Source: Bacteroidota bacterium | Lineage (GTDB): Bacteria > Bacteroidota > Bacteroidia > Chitinophagales > Chitinophagaceae | Direction: 5' to 3' | DNA length: 53,423 bases | Assembly: GCA_029555415.1 (NCBI GenBank) | Contig: JAKPSI010000019.1 | Span: 1-53,423, forward strand | The notes under the pieces: model-generated | Told to the model about the DNA's origin: nothing | Database searches by the model: none | What the model saw: the letters and a program-made list of their open reading frames with translations, nothing else | Program-made: the position numbers and the translations under genes | Shown here: positions 43,527 through 52,564 of the stretch, piece by piece | Layout of the letters: each line of letters opens with the position of its first letter | How positions within the stretch are numbered: the stretch's first letter is position 1

Positions 43527-44330
43527 TCAAAAACTACACAAAAATTGCTCCAATATCCGGTTGCTGGTATCTGATTCTTCCAGCATACCCATATGCGCTG
43601 AATTCCGGAGCAGGTGAATGTACGATTTTCCGGGAAGATGGCACTGTGCCTGACTATCAGAAAGGGGTACTGCCATGTCGTGTTCACCCATGATAAAAAG
43701 CACCGGGAACGGGCTTTTACGAAGCACCCCGGTCCTGTCCGGGCGGGCCATCATGGCCCGGTAATATGAAACGAGTGAAGTGGCTGAAAAGTTGCTTTGT
43801 TCCGCTATAAAACGGCTGACCATTTCTGGGTTGGAACGGCGCGTTTCTTCACTGAATAGATTCGGGCTGCTCGTCTTCAGGAAAGCAGCGGCACCATGCT
43901 CCATGATGAATGCGATCCCTTTCTCACGTACCTGTTTTTTTTCATCACTGTCCGCGAACGCGGTGGAATGAAATAACCCGAATCCCTCCAGATGGTTGTA
44001 ATAATTTTCAGCGAAGGCAAGGGTTATATATCCACCCATGCTGTGCCCGATCATCGTTACGCGTTCAAGTTGTTCCTGATGGACGATCGTATGCAGCGCC
44101 TCACACATTTCTTCAATACTATTATCTGACAGTGCTTCCGAAGCACCGCTGCCGGGAAGGTCCGGAACGATACATTGATAGGATCGACTGAGATATTTTA
44201 CCTGATCATCCCATAAAGATCCTGTTTCTGCAAACCCATGCACCAGCATCACGGGTCTTCCGCTTCCGGTTACCCGGTAGCTGATCTTACTGCCTTGATA
44301 GGTTGCTGTTCTGGTCGCTGAAGCGGTCAT
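43527..44330 (-). CDS. Alpha/beta hydrolase
   Basis: This 267-residue protein has the oxyanion region LVHGFAETGSLWDDQ, nucleophile Ser in MIGHSMGGYITLAFAE, acid in GEHDMAVPLSDS and His in LRNSAHMGMLEE. It resembles small esterases of the haloalkane dehalogenase/BioH type; the substrate is not deducible. Its start overlaps the lnt stop by 4 bases (ATGA), so it is translationally coupled to lnt. Confidence 0.92.
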   Translation of the reverse strand: MTASATRTATYQGSKISYRVTGSGRPVMLVHGFAETGSLWDDQVKYLSRSYQCIVPDLPGSGASEALSDNSIEEMCEALHTIVHQEQLERVTMIGHSMGGYITLAFAENYYNHLEGFGLFHSTAFADSDEKKQVREKGIAFIMEHGAAAFLKTSSPNLFSEETRRSNPEMVSRFIAEQSNFSATSLVSYYRAMMARPDRTGVLRKSPFPVLFIMGEHDMAVPLSDSQAQCHLPGKSYIHLLRNSAHMGMLEESDTSNRILEQFLCSF

Positions 44331-45940
44331 GCTTTCCTGCTTCGTATTTTATTGTAGAAAAAAGTGCCGGTCAGTAAAACCAGCAGTATCGCGGCAACCA
44401 CTGCCGCAGCGCGCGAAATATAATCGCCGTGCTCCGCATAGAAAGTCAGTCTGTTCTCCGCGGGAATATTCATATTGATCGCACTCGAGGTATTCCAGGG
44501 CTGAGGCTGGATCACATTTCCGAGCGGATCGATGAAACAACTGATGCCGGTATTGGCACTGCGGGCCACCCAGGTCCTTGTTTCAATGGCCCTTAACCGC
44601 GCATAATTCATGTGCTGTTTGTATCCGGGCGTATCATGCCACCAACCGTCATTTGTGATGATGGTAAGAATATTGGCGCCACGACGGATATAACCTGTTA
44701 CATAATCGCCGTAAATACTTTCATAACAAATGATGGGTGCTGCTTTAAAGTGATGATCCCAGGGAACAAAGACCTTTTGTTCTGTGTCACGACCCAGCGT
44801 ACCGCTGATACCTCCCAATTGCTCGAACCATTTGCCCATGAAACCCAGGAAAGAGGGAAGTGTTTCAACACCGGGAACGAGCTTGGCTTTATGATACAGA
44901 TTGATATTCGTATCCGAATCGAAGAATGCGGCGGTGTTGAATTCATCATAATAAATGCCACTGGCGGCATCATAGCGTGAAGTAGCTGTGGCGCTGTCCT
45001 TTATCCTGCCATAGCTTTTGAAACTGTTGATACCCGTGACCAGATTCACGAAGGGATGCCGGTGCAGGAAGGACCAGACGGGCTGATACAATTCACTGCT
45101 GCGGATATTCTTTTCTTCCAGGGAATAGGGGATCGCGGTTTCCGGCCACACCACCATTGCGGTATTGGCATCGGTCTTTTCCTCCGACAAACTGATCAGC
45201 TTGCTCAACTGCTCCTGCACTGAGCCGCTGAATTTCTCATTCCACGGATCCACATTTGGCTGCACCACGATCACATTCTTTGTTGCAGTGGTCAGCGATG
45301 CCTGTACTTTCTTCTTTTCCTTGTCGAGTATCATGCGTGAGATCAGGATCGGAGCCGCCAGTAAGAATATCCAGGAGCCTGCTGCACGGAAGTAATCGCG
45401 GGAACGTCCGCCTTCCCGGTAGGCACGGATAGCGCCATATACCAGTACATTACTGATCAGTACCCATAACGTTCCTCCGGTACTTCCGGTATATGCATAC
45501 CATTGTACCCATTCAGGATGTAACGCGAATACATTGCCCAGCGTCAGCCAGGGCCAGCTGAGTTCCCAGTTGTGATGGATGTATTCGAAAGCGATCCAGA
45601 AAAAGATCAGAGAAATATATCCTGCCGCTGCGCCCCATTGTTTGCGTGTAAAACGCATGAGCATCCACGGTAGGCACATGATCAGACTATTGGCGATGAT
45701 GGCGCCTGCCGCTCCGGCGTCTGATGCATACCAGATCCACCAGGTGGTGGCAGCATTCCAGATGAACATGTGCAGATAGGTCAATGCGAAAAAGGAACGG
45801 TTCTTCACGATGTGCTCATCCAGCCATAATAAAGGGATCCATGAAAAGAAGATCAGCATCGTCATGGGCGATACCGGCCAGGAGGCCCAAAGCAACAGTC
45901 CGCCCGTAACGGATAACAAGAGTGGAATGAACCTTTTCAA
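44327..45940 (-). CDS. lnt: Apolipoprotein N-acyltransferase
   Basis: This 537-residue inner-membrane enzyme adds the third acyl chain to lipoproteins. Several membrane helices fill the first 215 or so residues. The nitrilase domain holds the triad: Glu in VVWPETAIP, Lys in YHKAKLVPGVE and Cys in IICYESIYGD. A last membrane helix (AAAVVAAILLVLLTGTFFYN) closes the chain. It serves lipoproteins such as BamD and the others in this window. Confidence 0.95.
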   Translation of the reverse strand: MKRFIPLLLSVTGGLLLWASWPVSPMTMLIFFSWIPLLWLDEHIVKNRSFFALTYLHMFIWNAATTWWIWYASDAGAAGAIIANSLIMCLPWMLMRFTRKQWGAAAGYISLIFFWIAFEYIHHNWELSWPWLTLGNVFALHPEWVQWYAYTGSTGGTLWVLISNVLVYGAIRAYREGGRSRDYFRAAGSWIFLLAAPILISRMILDKEKKKVQASLTTATKNVIVVQPNVDPWNEKFSGSVQEQLSKLISLSEEKTDANTAMVVWPETAIPYSLEEKNIRSSELYQPVWSFLHRHPFVNLVTGINSFKSYGRIKDSATATSRYDAASGIYYDEFNTAAFFDSDTNINLYHKAKLVPGVETLPSFLGFMGKWFEQLGGISGTLGRDTEQKVFVPWDHHFKAAPIICYESIYGDYVTGYIRRGANILTIITNDGWWHDTPGYKQHMNYARLRAIETRTWVARSANTGISCFIDPLGNVIQPQPWNTSSAINMNIPAENRLTFYAEHGDYISRAAAVVAAILLVLLTGTFFYNKIRSRKA

Positions 45941-46049
45941 AGTGGTGATTTGCTGTAAAAATATATTATTTGTGCAAGGTTATGGCAGTTGTTTCTTTCG
46001 CGGTTTTATGGAAATGTTAAAGCCTTTCATCTTAACCGAAACAACAGCC

Positions 46050-46847
46050 ATGGATAAAAATAAAATTCTGGAGTCGAGTTTACTCGACCTGCTTTTCGAA
46101 GACCGCAACAAAGCGTACGGGGCATATGATCTCCGTAAAACCTATAACCGCCGCGTAACGAAAGCCATGATGGGAACCGGCACGATCGTGCTGCTCGCTG
46201 TCACAGGAACCTTACTGGCACGCAGTTTCAAGCCCGTCGTTGCCGCACGCCCCAAATTCGATATGCTGGTGGTGGAAGAAATAAAAGATAAACCCAAAGA
46301 GCCTGAGCAACAGCCCAAGAAAACGGAAGTACAACAGGTAAAAACGATCCAATACACGGCACCTGTTATCGCCCCTGATGAAGAAGCAACACCGGTTCCC
46401 GAAAACGAAGATCTTGATAAAGCCGTGATTGATACCCATACTCAGGAAGGTATTGACGATCCTCGTGTAGCTGATCCGGCCCCGGTGGATGACGGTAAAG
46501 GCATCGTGGATACAAGGCCGAATGACAATGAACCATTGAGTGTGGTCGAGATCGATGCGAAGTTCAATGGCGACTGGGTCAATTTCCTGCGCAGAAATCT
46601 TGATCCCCAGGTGCCTGTCGACAATGGTGCATCACCCGGACGTTATACCGTCATCATTCAGTTCGTTGTGGACCGTGAAGGAAAGGTCAGCGATATCAAA
46701 CCGCTTACCAATATCGGTTATGGAATGGAAGAAGAAGCGGTCAGGGTGCTGAAAAGATCCAGTCAGTGGACACCCGCCATTCAGAATGGTTACAATGTGA
46801 AGGCCTATCACAAACAAATGGTGATCTTTGAAGTAACGGAAGAGTGA
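46050..46847 (+). CDS. tonB: Energy transducer TonB
   Basis: This 265-residue inner-membrane protein starts MDKNKILESSLLDLLFEDRN, then KAYGAYDLRKTYNRR, the usual Bacteroidota TonB N-terminus. A single helix follows at about 36-55. A Pro/Glu/Lys-rich periplasmic linker comes next (DKPKEPEQQPKKTEVQQVKT). The TonB C-terminal domain is RYTVIIQFVVDREGKVSDIK and GMEEEAVRVLKRSSQWTPAI. An upstream in-frame ATG at 46008 is possible. No exbB or exbD is adjacent. Confidence 0.93.
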   Translation: MDKNKILESSLLDLLFEDRNKAYGAYDLRKTYNRRVTKAMMGTGTIVLLAVTGTLLARSFKPVVAARPKFDMLVVEEIKDKPKEPEQQPKKTEVQQVKTIQYTAPVIAPDEEATPVPENEDLDKAVIDTHTQEGIDDPRVADPAPVDDGKGIVDTRPNDNEPLSVVEIDAKFNGDWVNFLRRNLDPQVPVDNGASPGRYTVIIQFVVDREGKVSDIKPLTNIGYGMEEEAVRVLKRSSQWTPAIQNGYNVKAYHKQMVIFEVTEE

Positions 46848-46890
46848 TGGATGGAAAGCCGGGTACAAGTTATACTTCAATAATTATAAC

Positions 46891-47062
46891 AATAAGCTAT
46901 TAGCTGCAAGCTATAGGCTACAAGTTCTTCCTTAACGGTAACCTGTTATTTTTCACCTCTTACCTTTTATCTATTACCTGTTACCTGATAAAAAACGCCC
47001 CGCTGGTTGATCCAACGGGGCGTTCTTATTATCCATTATCAATTATCAATTCTCCATTATTC
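46891..47062. repeat. Composite heptameric repeat (reverse orientation) with embedded terminator
   Basis: Three families in order: degenerate AGC-type heptads at 46891-46925; TTACCTN-type heptads in unbroken 7-base register at 46939-46987; TTATCAA-type heptads at 47029-47063, ending in the guaB stop codon. This is the reverse complement of the order at 30984-31115. The hairpin at 46990-47024 sits between the second and third families. Confidence 0.85.
46990..47024 (-). terminator. Rho-independent terminator after guaB (possibly two-way)
   Basis: AACGCCCCG and CGGGGCGTT form a perfect 9-bp stem, with an inner TGG/CCA pairing. On the minus strand it is followed by TTTTTT, serving guaB. On the plus strand the tail CTTATT is weaker but could serve tonB. 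Confidence 0.88.
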
Positions 47063-48559
47063 TTATCGTCTGCTGTAATTCGGCGCTTCTTTCGTGATCT
47101 CAATATCATGCGCATGGCTTTCGCGCATTCCCGCGTTCGTGATCTTCACGAATGTGGCTTTCTGGAGTTCTTCGATATTCTTTGCGCCGCAATAACCCAT
47201 ACCTGCTCTTAATCCACCGGTGTACTGGTACACCACTTCTTTCAGGTAACCTTTATAAGCAACACGTCCTTCAATGCCTTCCGGTACATATTTCTTTACA
47301 TCATCTTCCACGTCCTGAAAGTAGCGGTCGCTGCTGCCGGTGGCCATGGCACCAAGGGAACCCATGCCGCGGTATTCCTTGAACTTCCTTCCTTCGTAGA
47401 TGATGGTTTCTCCCGGACTCTCTTCCGTTCCGGCAAAGATGCTGCCCATCATCACGGTGCTGGCACCTGCGGCGAGTGCTTTCACCATATCACCTGTGTA
47501 ACGGATACCGCCATCAGCGATCAGCGGGATATTCATTTTTTTCAATACGGAATGTGCTTCCATGATGGCCGTCAATTGCGGTACACCGGTGCCTGCTACG
47601 ATACGTGTGGTACAGATCGAACCCGGACCGATACCTACCTTCACAGCATCCGCTCCCGCTTCCGCCAGCGCCTTCGCACCCGCCGCGGTCCCGATATTAC
47701 CGGCGATCACGTTCATTTTTTTGAAATTCTTCTTCACGCTCTTCAGCGCGTTGATCACACCTTTACTGTGGCCATGTGCACTATCCAGTGCGATGATGTC
47801 CACCCCGACCTGCTGCAGCGCTGCAACCCTGTCGAGCATATCTTTCGTGATACCTACGCCTGCACCCACCAGTAAACGTCCGAATGAATCCTTCACCGCA
47901 TTCGGGTGTGATTTCAGTTTCAGGATATCACTGTAGGTGAACAATCCGCAGAGCTTACCCTGTTTATTGATGATCGGGAGTTTCTCAACTTTCGTTTTCT
48001 TGAACAGTTCTTCCGCTTTCTTGAGGTCCGTGCCTTCCGGCGCGGTGTAAAGATTTTCTTTGGTCATGACCTCACTCACTTTACGTGCGGGATTATCTTC
48101 AAATCGCAGGTCACGGTTGGTGAGGATACCGACCAGTTTACCAGTGGAGTCGATGATGGGGATACCACCTATCTTATTCTCACGCATGATGCGGAGTGCG
48201 TCACCGATCGTGGCTTCTGCACGCAGTGTGATCGGATCCAGGATCAGACCGCTTTCACTTCTTTTCACTTTTCTTACCTGCTCCGCCTGTTTTTCGATAC
48301 TCATATTCTTGTGGAGGATACCAAGGCCACCTTCACGGGCCAGGGCCATCGCGAGGGATGCTTCTGTAACAGTGTCCATAGCTGCGGAAAGCAGCGGGAC
48401 ATTGAGACTGATATCACGGGTCAAACGGGAACGGGTACTCACATCACGGGGCAGCACCTGGCTGAAGCCGGGAATGAGCAGTACGTCATCGAAGGTCAGA
48501 CCTTCGCCATAAAACCGGGATGAATTGCGGGGGGAGGGGGAAGAATTTCTTGTTGCCAT
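47063..48559 (-). CDS. guaB: Inosine-5'-monophosphate dehydrogenase
   Basis: This 498-residue enzyme catalyses the first committed step to [23 protein letters not shown] is near the N-terminus, two CBS domains occupy the middle ([19 protein letters not shown] and [19 protein letters not shown]), the catalytic Cys loop is [20 protein letters not shown] and the flap contains [18 protein letters not shown]. The ATG at 48559 ([20 protein letters not shown]) is preferred; an upstream one at 48619 is out of family. dprA lies just upstream on the same strand. Confidence 0.96.
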   Translation of the reverse strand: MATRNSSPSPRNSSRFYGEGLTFDDVLLIPGFSQVLPRDVSTRSRLTRDISLNVPLLSAAMDTVTEASLAMALAREGGLGILHKNMSIEKQAEQVRKVKRSESGLILDPITLRAEATIGDALRIMRENKIGGIPIIDSTGKLVGILTNRDLRFEDNPARKVSEVMTKENLYTAPEGTDLKKAEELFKKTKVEKLPIINKQGKLCGLFTYSDILKLKSHPNAVKDSFGRLLVGAGVGITKDMLDRVAALQQVGVDIIALDSAHGHSKGVINALKSVKKNFKKMNVIAGNIGTAAGAKALAEAGADAVKVGIGPGSICTTRIVAGTGVPQLTAIMEAHSVLKKMNIPLIADGGIRYTGDMVKALAAGASTVMMGSIFAGTEESPGETIIYEGRKFKEYRGMGSLGAMATGSSDRYFQDVEDDVKKYVPEGIEGRVAYKGYLKEVVYQYTGGLRAGMGYCGAKNIEELQKATFVKITNAGMRESHAHDIEITKEAPNYSRR

Positions 48560-48562
48560 GTG

Positions 48563-48570
48563 CAAAGATA
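48563..48570 (-). promoter_or_regulatory. -7 element abutting the guaB start
   Basis: On the minus strand this reads TATCTTTG, an exact TAnnTTTG, ending 4 bases before the ATG at 48559. A transcript from it would be leaderless or nearly so. Confidence 0.5.
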
Positions 48571-48625
48571 CATTTCCGGGAAACACCGCCCAAAATTCTG
48601 TCACGAACCCCGTCCGCACTGCATT

Positions 48626-49723
48626 TCAGGCCAGCGCGTACAATTTCCCCGGTAATGAACGCACGATGCCCCGCAGTTCCATTTGTAACAGGGCGGCAGC
48701 CACTGCGCTGCTGCTGAGTCCACTCCGGATATTGAGTTCGTCGATGCCGGTCGTTTCCTTTTCCCGCAGCAACTGCACGATCTTTTTCTCATCCTCATTC
48801 AGTTCCACGAATAATTCCCGCTGGAGCAGCCTTGCGGGTTTTTTCTTTTCTTCCCAGTTCATCAGTTCCACCAATTGCTGCGCGTCATGCAGCAACACGG
48901 CTTTATTGGAACTGATCAGCTGATTGCAACCCGCACTCTTGCTGTCGGTGATCCTGCCCGGAAAGGCGAACACATCTTTATTATACCCATTCGCCAGTTC
49001 GGCGGTGATCATGCTGCCGCCCTTGATCCCCGTTTCGATCACGATCGTTGCGTCCGTCATCCCGGCAACGATCCTGTTCCGTGTCGGAAAATGATGTTTA
49101 TCAGGAAGCACTTTGCCACGGAATTCCGTGAGCAATCCGCCATCGCGGATCATTTCTCTTGCGAGTGTTTGATGCTCGGGCGGATACAACATGTCCAGCC
49201 CATGTGCAAGCACCCCGACCGTCGGTGATCCGTATTTCAATGCCGCTTTATGTGCCAGTGCGTCGATGCCGAACGCCAGGCCACTGATGACCAGTGGTTG
49301 CAATGGGGCCAGATCACGGACGATCTTTTCCGTGAGTTGCCTGCCGTATTCCGTATGACTTCTCGTTCCGATCACCGCGATGATCTTCGCCGCATTCAGG
49401 TTGGCGGTCCCTTTATAAAAAAGGAGTGTGGGAGAGTCGTAACAATGCAGCAATCGCCTCGGATAATCTTTTTCCGTGATGAAGAGCGGCCGGATCTTCA
49501 TTTTTTCAATGAAGCGCATCTCTTCTTCTACTTTATGAAAATCACGGAACGAATGGATCGCACCGGCCCTCACGGTACCGATGCCTTCGATCTTTTCCAG
49601 CACGGATCGTTTGGCGTGGAAGATCTGCGCGGGTTCCAGATGCTGTAAAAGTATCTTGGCCTGCACGCAGCCGATGTTCGGCACCATGGTCAGGGCCAGT
49701 TGGTAGTACAATTCATCATGCAT
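48626..49723 (-). CDS. dprA: DNA-processing protein DprA
   Basis: This 365-residue protein protects incoming single-stranded DNA and loads RecA in natural transformation. An N-terminal helical domain with helix-hairpin-helix features (VPNIGCVQAKILLQHLEPAQ) precedes the Rossmann-like core. Core motifs are VIGTRSHTEYGRQL, SGLAFGIDALAHKAAL, GGLLTEFRGKVLPDKHHFPT, RNRIVAG and KGGSMITAELANGYNKDVFA. The C-terminal winged helix is the GIDELNIRSGLSSSAVAAAL region. Length is normal. Confidence 0.95.
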   Translation of the reverse strand: MHDELYYQLALTMVPNIGCVQAKILLQHLEPAQIFHAKRSVLEKIEGIGTVRAGAIHSFRDFHKVEEEMRFIEKMKIRPLFITEKDYPRRLLHCYDSPTLLFYKGTANLNAAKIIAVIGTRSHTEYGRQLTEKIVRDLAPLQPLVISGLAFGIDALAHKAALKYGSPTVGVLAHGLDMLYPPEHQTLAREMIRDGGLLTEFRGKVLPDKHHFPTRNRIVAGMTDATIVIETGIKGGSMITAELANGYNKDVFAFPGRITDSKSAGCNQLISSNKAVLLHDAQQLVELMNWEEKKKPARLLQRELFVELNEDEKKIVQLLREKETTGIDELNIRSGLSSSAVAAALLQMELRGIVRSLPGKLYALA

Positions 49724-49833
49724 GGTTAGGTGAACAGCAGTGATGGAAAGATAAAGGTGAAACGGAAGTAGAAATTGAGGAAATTACTTGCTTAGGAGGG
49801 ATTTTCATCAACAGATTATGATTAAGAAACAGG

Positions 49834-49957
49834 AGCTTATAAAGCTGCAAGCTTCAAGCTGCAAGACTGTTCTAAGAATTGCTATATAAAACTGTTACTT
49901 CTTACCTATTACCTTTTACCTGTTTTCCATTCTCCATTATCATCTATCAACTATTGG
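49834..49957. repeat. Composite heptameric repeat (reverse orientation)
   Basis: AGC-type heptads (TGCAAGC, TTCAAGC, TGCAAGA) occupy 49834-49868. From 49895 to 49957 nine heptads run in one register, changing from TTACCTN type (TTACCTA, TTACCTT, TTACCTG) to TTATCAN type (TTCTCCA, TTATCAT, CTATCAA). The last unit contains the stop codon of the PorE-like gene. Confidence 0.85.
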
Positions 49958-51870
49958 GAAACTACTTTCATCTCCGTTCTCCGGTTCATCGCTCTTCCTT
50001 CTTCCGTTTTGTTGGCAGCAACAGGAATAGTGGATCCGAATCCTTTGGCGGTGAGGCGAGTGACGGCGATGCCTTTGCTGACCAGGTAGCTGACGACTGC
50101 TTTCGCGCGGTTCTCGGAAAGTTTGAGGTTGTCTGCGGCTTTACCGATACTGTCAGTATGTCCGCCGATCTGGATCCTGAGGGTCGGGTTATCGGTCATC
50201 AGTTGCACGAGTTTATCCAGCTCCGCGAGTGAAGCAGGTTGCAGGTCGAACTTATTGACATCGAAGAATACATTCTTCAGCACGATGCTTGCATTGGCTT
50301 CGATCGGCTGCAGCGGAATATTTTTTTCAAAGACGGAATCCGGTGCGTTCTTGCTGAGCGAAAAATTATCAGAGTAAAAAAGATATCCTTTACGGTTCAC
50401 GTTGAAAGCGTAATCTTTCCCTAAGGGTAATGTCACCAGGTAATTGCCTTTTTCATCGGTCTGGATCTTTGAGAAGGTTTGTCGTGTTCCCAGATCGATC
50501 AGTTCAACGGACGAAGGCAATCCGGCACCGGTTTTCTTGTCCAGTACTTGTCCTTTCACCCATAATGTTTTGAAAGGCCTGACATCTTCCCTTAATTCGA
50601 AACTGTAAATATCCAATCCGCCGCGGCTATCCGCCCGGTCGCTCGCGTAGTAAGCGGTCTTTCCATCGGCCTTGATGAATAAGGTGCCTTCACGTCCGAT
50701 GGTGTTGATGGGATAGCCAAGGTTCACGGGTTTGGACCAGTTGCCGCCCGGGCCCTTGCGTACATAGAAGAGGTCATCATCGCCATATCCGGGCCAGACG
50801 TTGGAAGTGAAATACAGGGTCTGATTGTCGGCATGAATGAAAGGACATTGTTCATCGCCGGCAGTATTCAATTGCGGACCGAGATTTTCCGGATCACTCC
50901 ATCTGCCGTTCGGTTGCAAATGACATACATAGATATCACTGCCGCCGTATCCGCCGGGCCTGCGTGATGCGAAATAGAGATCTTTCTTGTCGGGCGAAAG
51001 ACAAGGTTGTGATTCCCACTGATTGGAATTGACCCGTCCGCCCAGGTCGATGGCTTCGCTCCATTTATTCCCTTCCAGGAATGACATATAGATATCACAG
51101 CCGCCGAAACCATCGCGACGGTTACAGGCGGTGAAGAAAAGCCATTGTCCGTCCTGAGATATATTCTGCGCGCCTTCATTCTCATCCGTGTTCACATCAC
51201 CGGGAACAGGTTGGGCGGGTTCCCATTGTCCGTTGACCAGATGACTGGAAAAGAAATCCTCATTCGCGCCTCTCAGTCTGCGTGTAAAGATGAGTTCTTT
51301 ACCATCGATGGTGAAGCAGGGAAAATATTCCGATTCAGTACTATTGATATTCGGTCCCATATTGACCGGTGCGAAAACATAAGTTTGTGCGCTGTGTTCT
51401 TTCGCGTAATTCACTGCGAATTCATAATTCTTTTTTTTGTCGAGAGCCGACCGCAGTGAGTTCTCATTCTTCGGCGGTTTTTTGCTGAGTACTTCATTGA
51501 TCGCATTCAGCGCTTTGGTGAAATCGCCGGAGCCGGCCAGGTTGGTGGAATAAGGGATCTTATAATCGAGCGTATAAACGGAATCAAGCGCGAATGCCTG
51601 TTCATACAATTTGATGCTGTTCGCATAATTCTTCAGATTGCCATTCATGGCCGCCAGCGCGAGGTAGGCGTCCACATATTTATTATCCACGTTGATGGCT
51701 TGTTGCACCAGACCCATGGCCATGGGCATATTGCCATCGTCAGCTCTTTCCAGACCCTGTGCGAATAAGGCCTTTGCTTTTTTATTGATATTATCGGGGT
51801 TGTATCCCTGTGCGTGGACCACAACGAAGGAGAGGAAGAGTACAGGGAATAAGGTGAATAGTTTTTTCAT
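49951..51870 (-). CDS. PorE-like T9SS protein (TPR, WD40-like propeller, CRD, OmpA domain)
   Basis: This 639-residue protein has a signal peptide (MKKLFTLFPVLFLSFVVVHA-Q). In order it carries TPR helices (about 30-150, VDAYLALAAMNGNLKNYANS), a PD40/WD40-like beta-propeller (about 170-430, with YFPCFTIDGKELIFTRRL, QDGQWLFFTACN, PDKKDLYFASRRPGGYGGSD and DNQTLYFTSNVWPGYGDDD), a carboxypeptidase-regulatory-like domain (about 435-500) and an OmpA peptidoglycan-binding domain (LKNVFFDVNKFDLQPAS, RIQIGGHTDSIG). This is the PorE architecture, which anchors the T9SS to peptidoglycan. Related TPR-PD40-OmpA proteins outside the T9SS exist, so the role is probable rather than certain. Confidence 0.88.
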   Translation of the reverse strand: MKKLFTLFPVLFLSFVVVHAQGYNPDNINKKAKALFAQGLERADDGNMPMAMGLVQQAINVDNKYVDAYLALAAMNGNLKNYANSIKLYEQAFALDSVYTLDYKIPYSTNLAGSGDFTKALNAINEVLSKKPPKNENSLRSALDKKKNYEFAVNYAKEHSAQTYVFAPVNMGPNINSTESEYFPCFTIDGKELIFTRRLRGANEDFFSSHLVNGQWEPAQPVPGDVNTDENEGAQNISQDGQWLFFTACNRRDGFGGCDIYMSFLEGNKWSEAIDLGGRVNSNQWESQPCLSPDKKDLYFASRRPGGYGGSDIYVCHLQPNGRWSDPENLGPQLNTAGDEQCPFIHADNQTLYFTSNVWPGYGDDDLFYVRKGPGGNWSKPVNLGYPINTIGREGTLFIKADGKTAYYASDRADSRGGLDIYSFELREDVRPFKTLWVKGQVLDKKTGAGLPSSVELIDLGTRQTFSKIQTDEKGNYLVTLPLGKDYAFNVNRKGYLFYSDNFSLSKNAPDSVFEKNIPLQPIEANASIVLKNVFFDVNKFDLQPASLAELDKLVQLMTDNPTLRIQIGGHTDSIGKAADNLKLSENRAKAVVSYLVSKGIAVTRLTAKGFGSTIPVAANKTEEGRAMNRRTEMKVVSQ

Positions 51871-51946
51871 AAAATGGACCTGTTGACAAGAAACGAACGG
51901 AACAGTAATTTATTCCTTTTTCCCGGGAATATTAACAGGAAGGTGA

Positions 51947-52564
51947 TCAGGGTACGTTGATATACTTGTGGACCTGGAGGGAGAGTTCCCATTGCGGATT
52001 CGCTTTGATATGATCGACGATCAAAGGGGTCATGGAGGTTGCTTTGTCCCATTCCGGTTGCAGGAACAGGCGGCAGCCGGGTTTGCATTGCGCGGCGTAT
52101 TGTTCGGCCCATGCAATATCGGAGGGATGGAAGATCACCACCTTCAGTTCATCGGCATGGGGCGCCACATCCGGCAGGGGTGCTTTGAATTTTTTTGGGG
52201 AAAGACAGATCCAGTCCCAGGAACCACTGAGGGGATGGGAACCGGAAGTTTCAATATGTGTTTTGAGGCCTGCCTGCTGCAGGGCTTGTGTCAACGGACC
52301 GAGATCATGCAGGAGCGGCTCCCCGCCGGTGATCACGACGATCCGTGCAGGGGTTTGTATAACATTTTGCAGCAGTTCCTGAACGGACATTTGAGGATGC
52401 TTTGTAGCGTCCCAGCTATCTTTCACATCACACCATACACAACCCACATCACAGCCGCCGAGGCGGATGAAATAAGCGGCCCGGCCCTGGTGATAGCCTT
52501 CGCCCTGGAGCGTATAAAACTGCTCCATGACGGGCAATGTGGTATGTGTAATGTTCTCCGTCAT
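51947..52564 (-). CDS. queE: 7-carboxy-7-deazaguanine synthase QueE
   Basis: This 205-residue radical SAM enzyme contracts the ring of 6-carboxytetrahydropterin in queuosine synthesis. FYTLQGEGYHQGRAAYFIRL leads, then the cluster motif CDVGCVWC (CxxxCxxC). TGGEPLLH and HIETSGSHP follow. Its start overlaps the folD stop by one base (TGATG), so the two are coupled. QueD, which makes its substrate, is at 23885-24301. Confidence 0.94.
   Translation of the reverse strand: MTENITHTTLPVMEQFYTLQGEGYHQGRAAYFIRLGGCDVGCVWCDVKDSWDATKHPQMSVQELLQNVIQTPARIVVITGGEPLLHDLGPLTQALQQAGLKTHIETSGSHPLSGSWDWICLSPKKFKAPLPDVAPHADELKVVIFHPSDIAWAEQYAAQCKPGCRLFLQPEWDKATSMTPLIVDHIKANPQWELSLQVHKYINVP

Noticed and set aside
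48560-48619. Longer N-terminus for guaB
   Set aside because: The extra residues are unlike IMP dehydrogenases and would span the exact -7 element.
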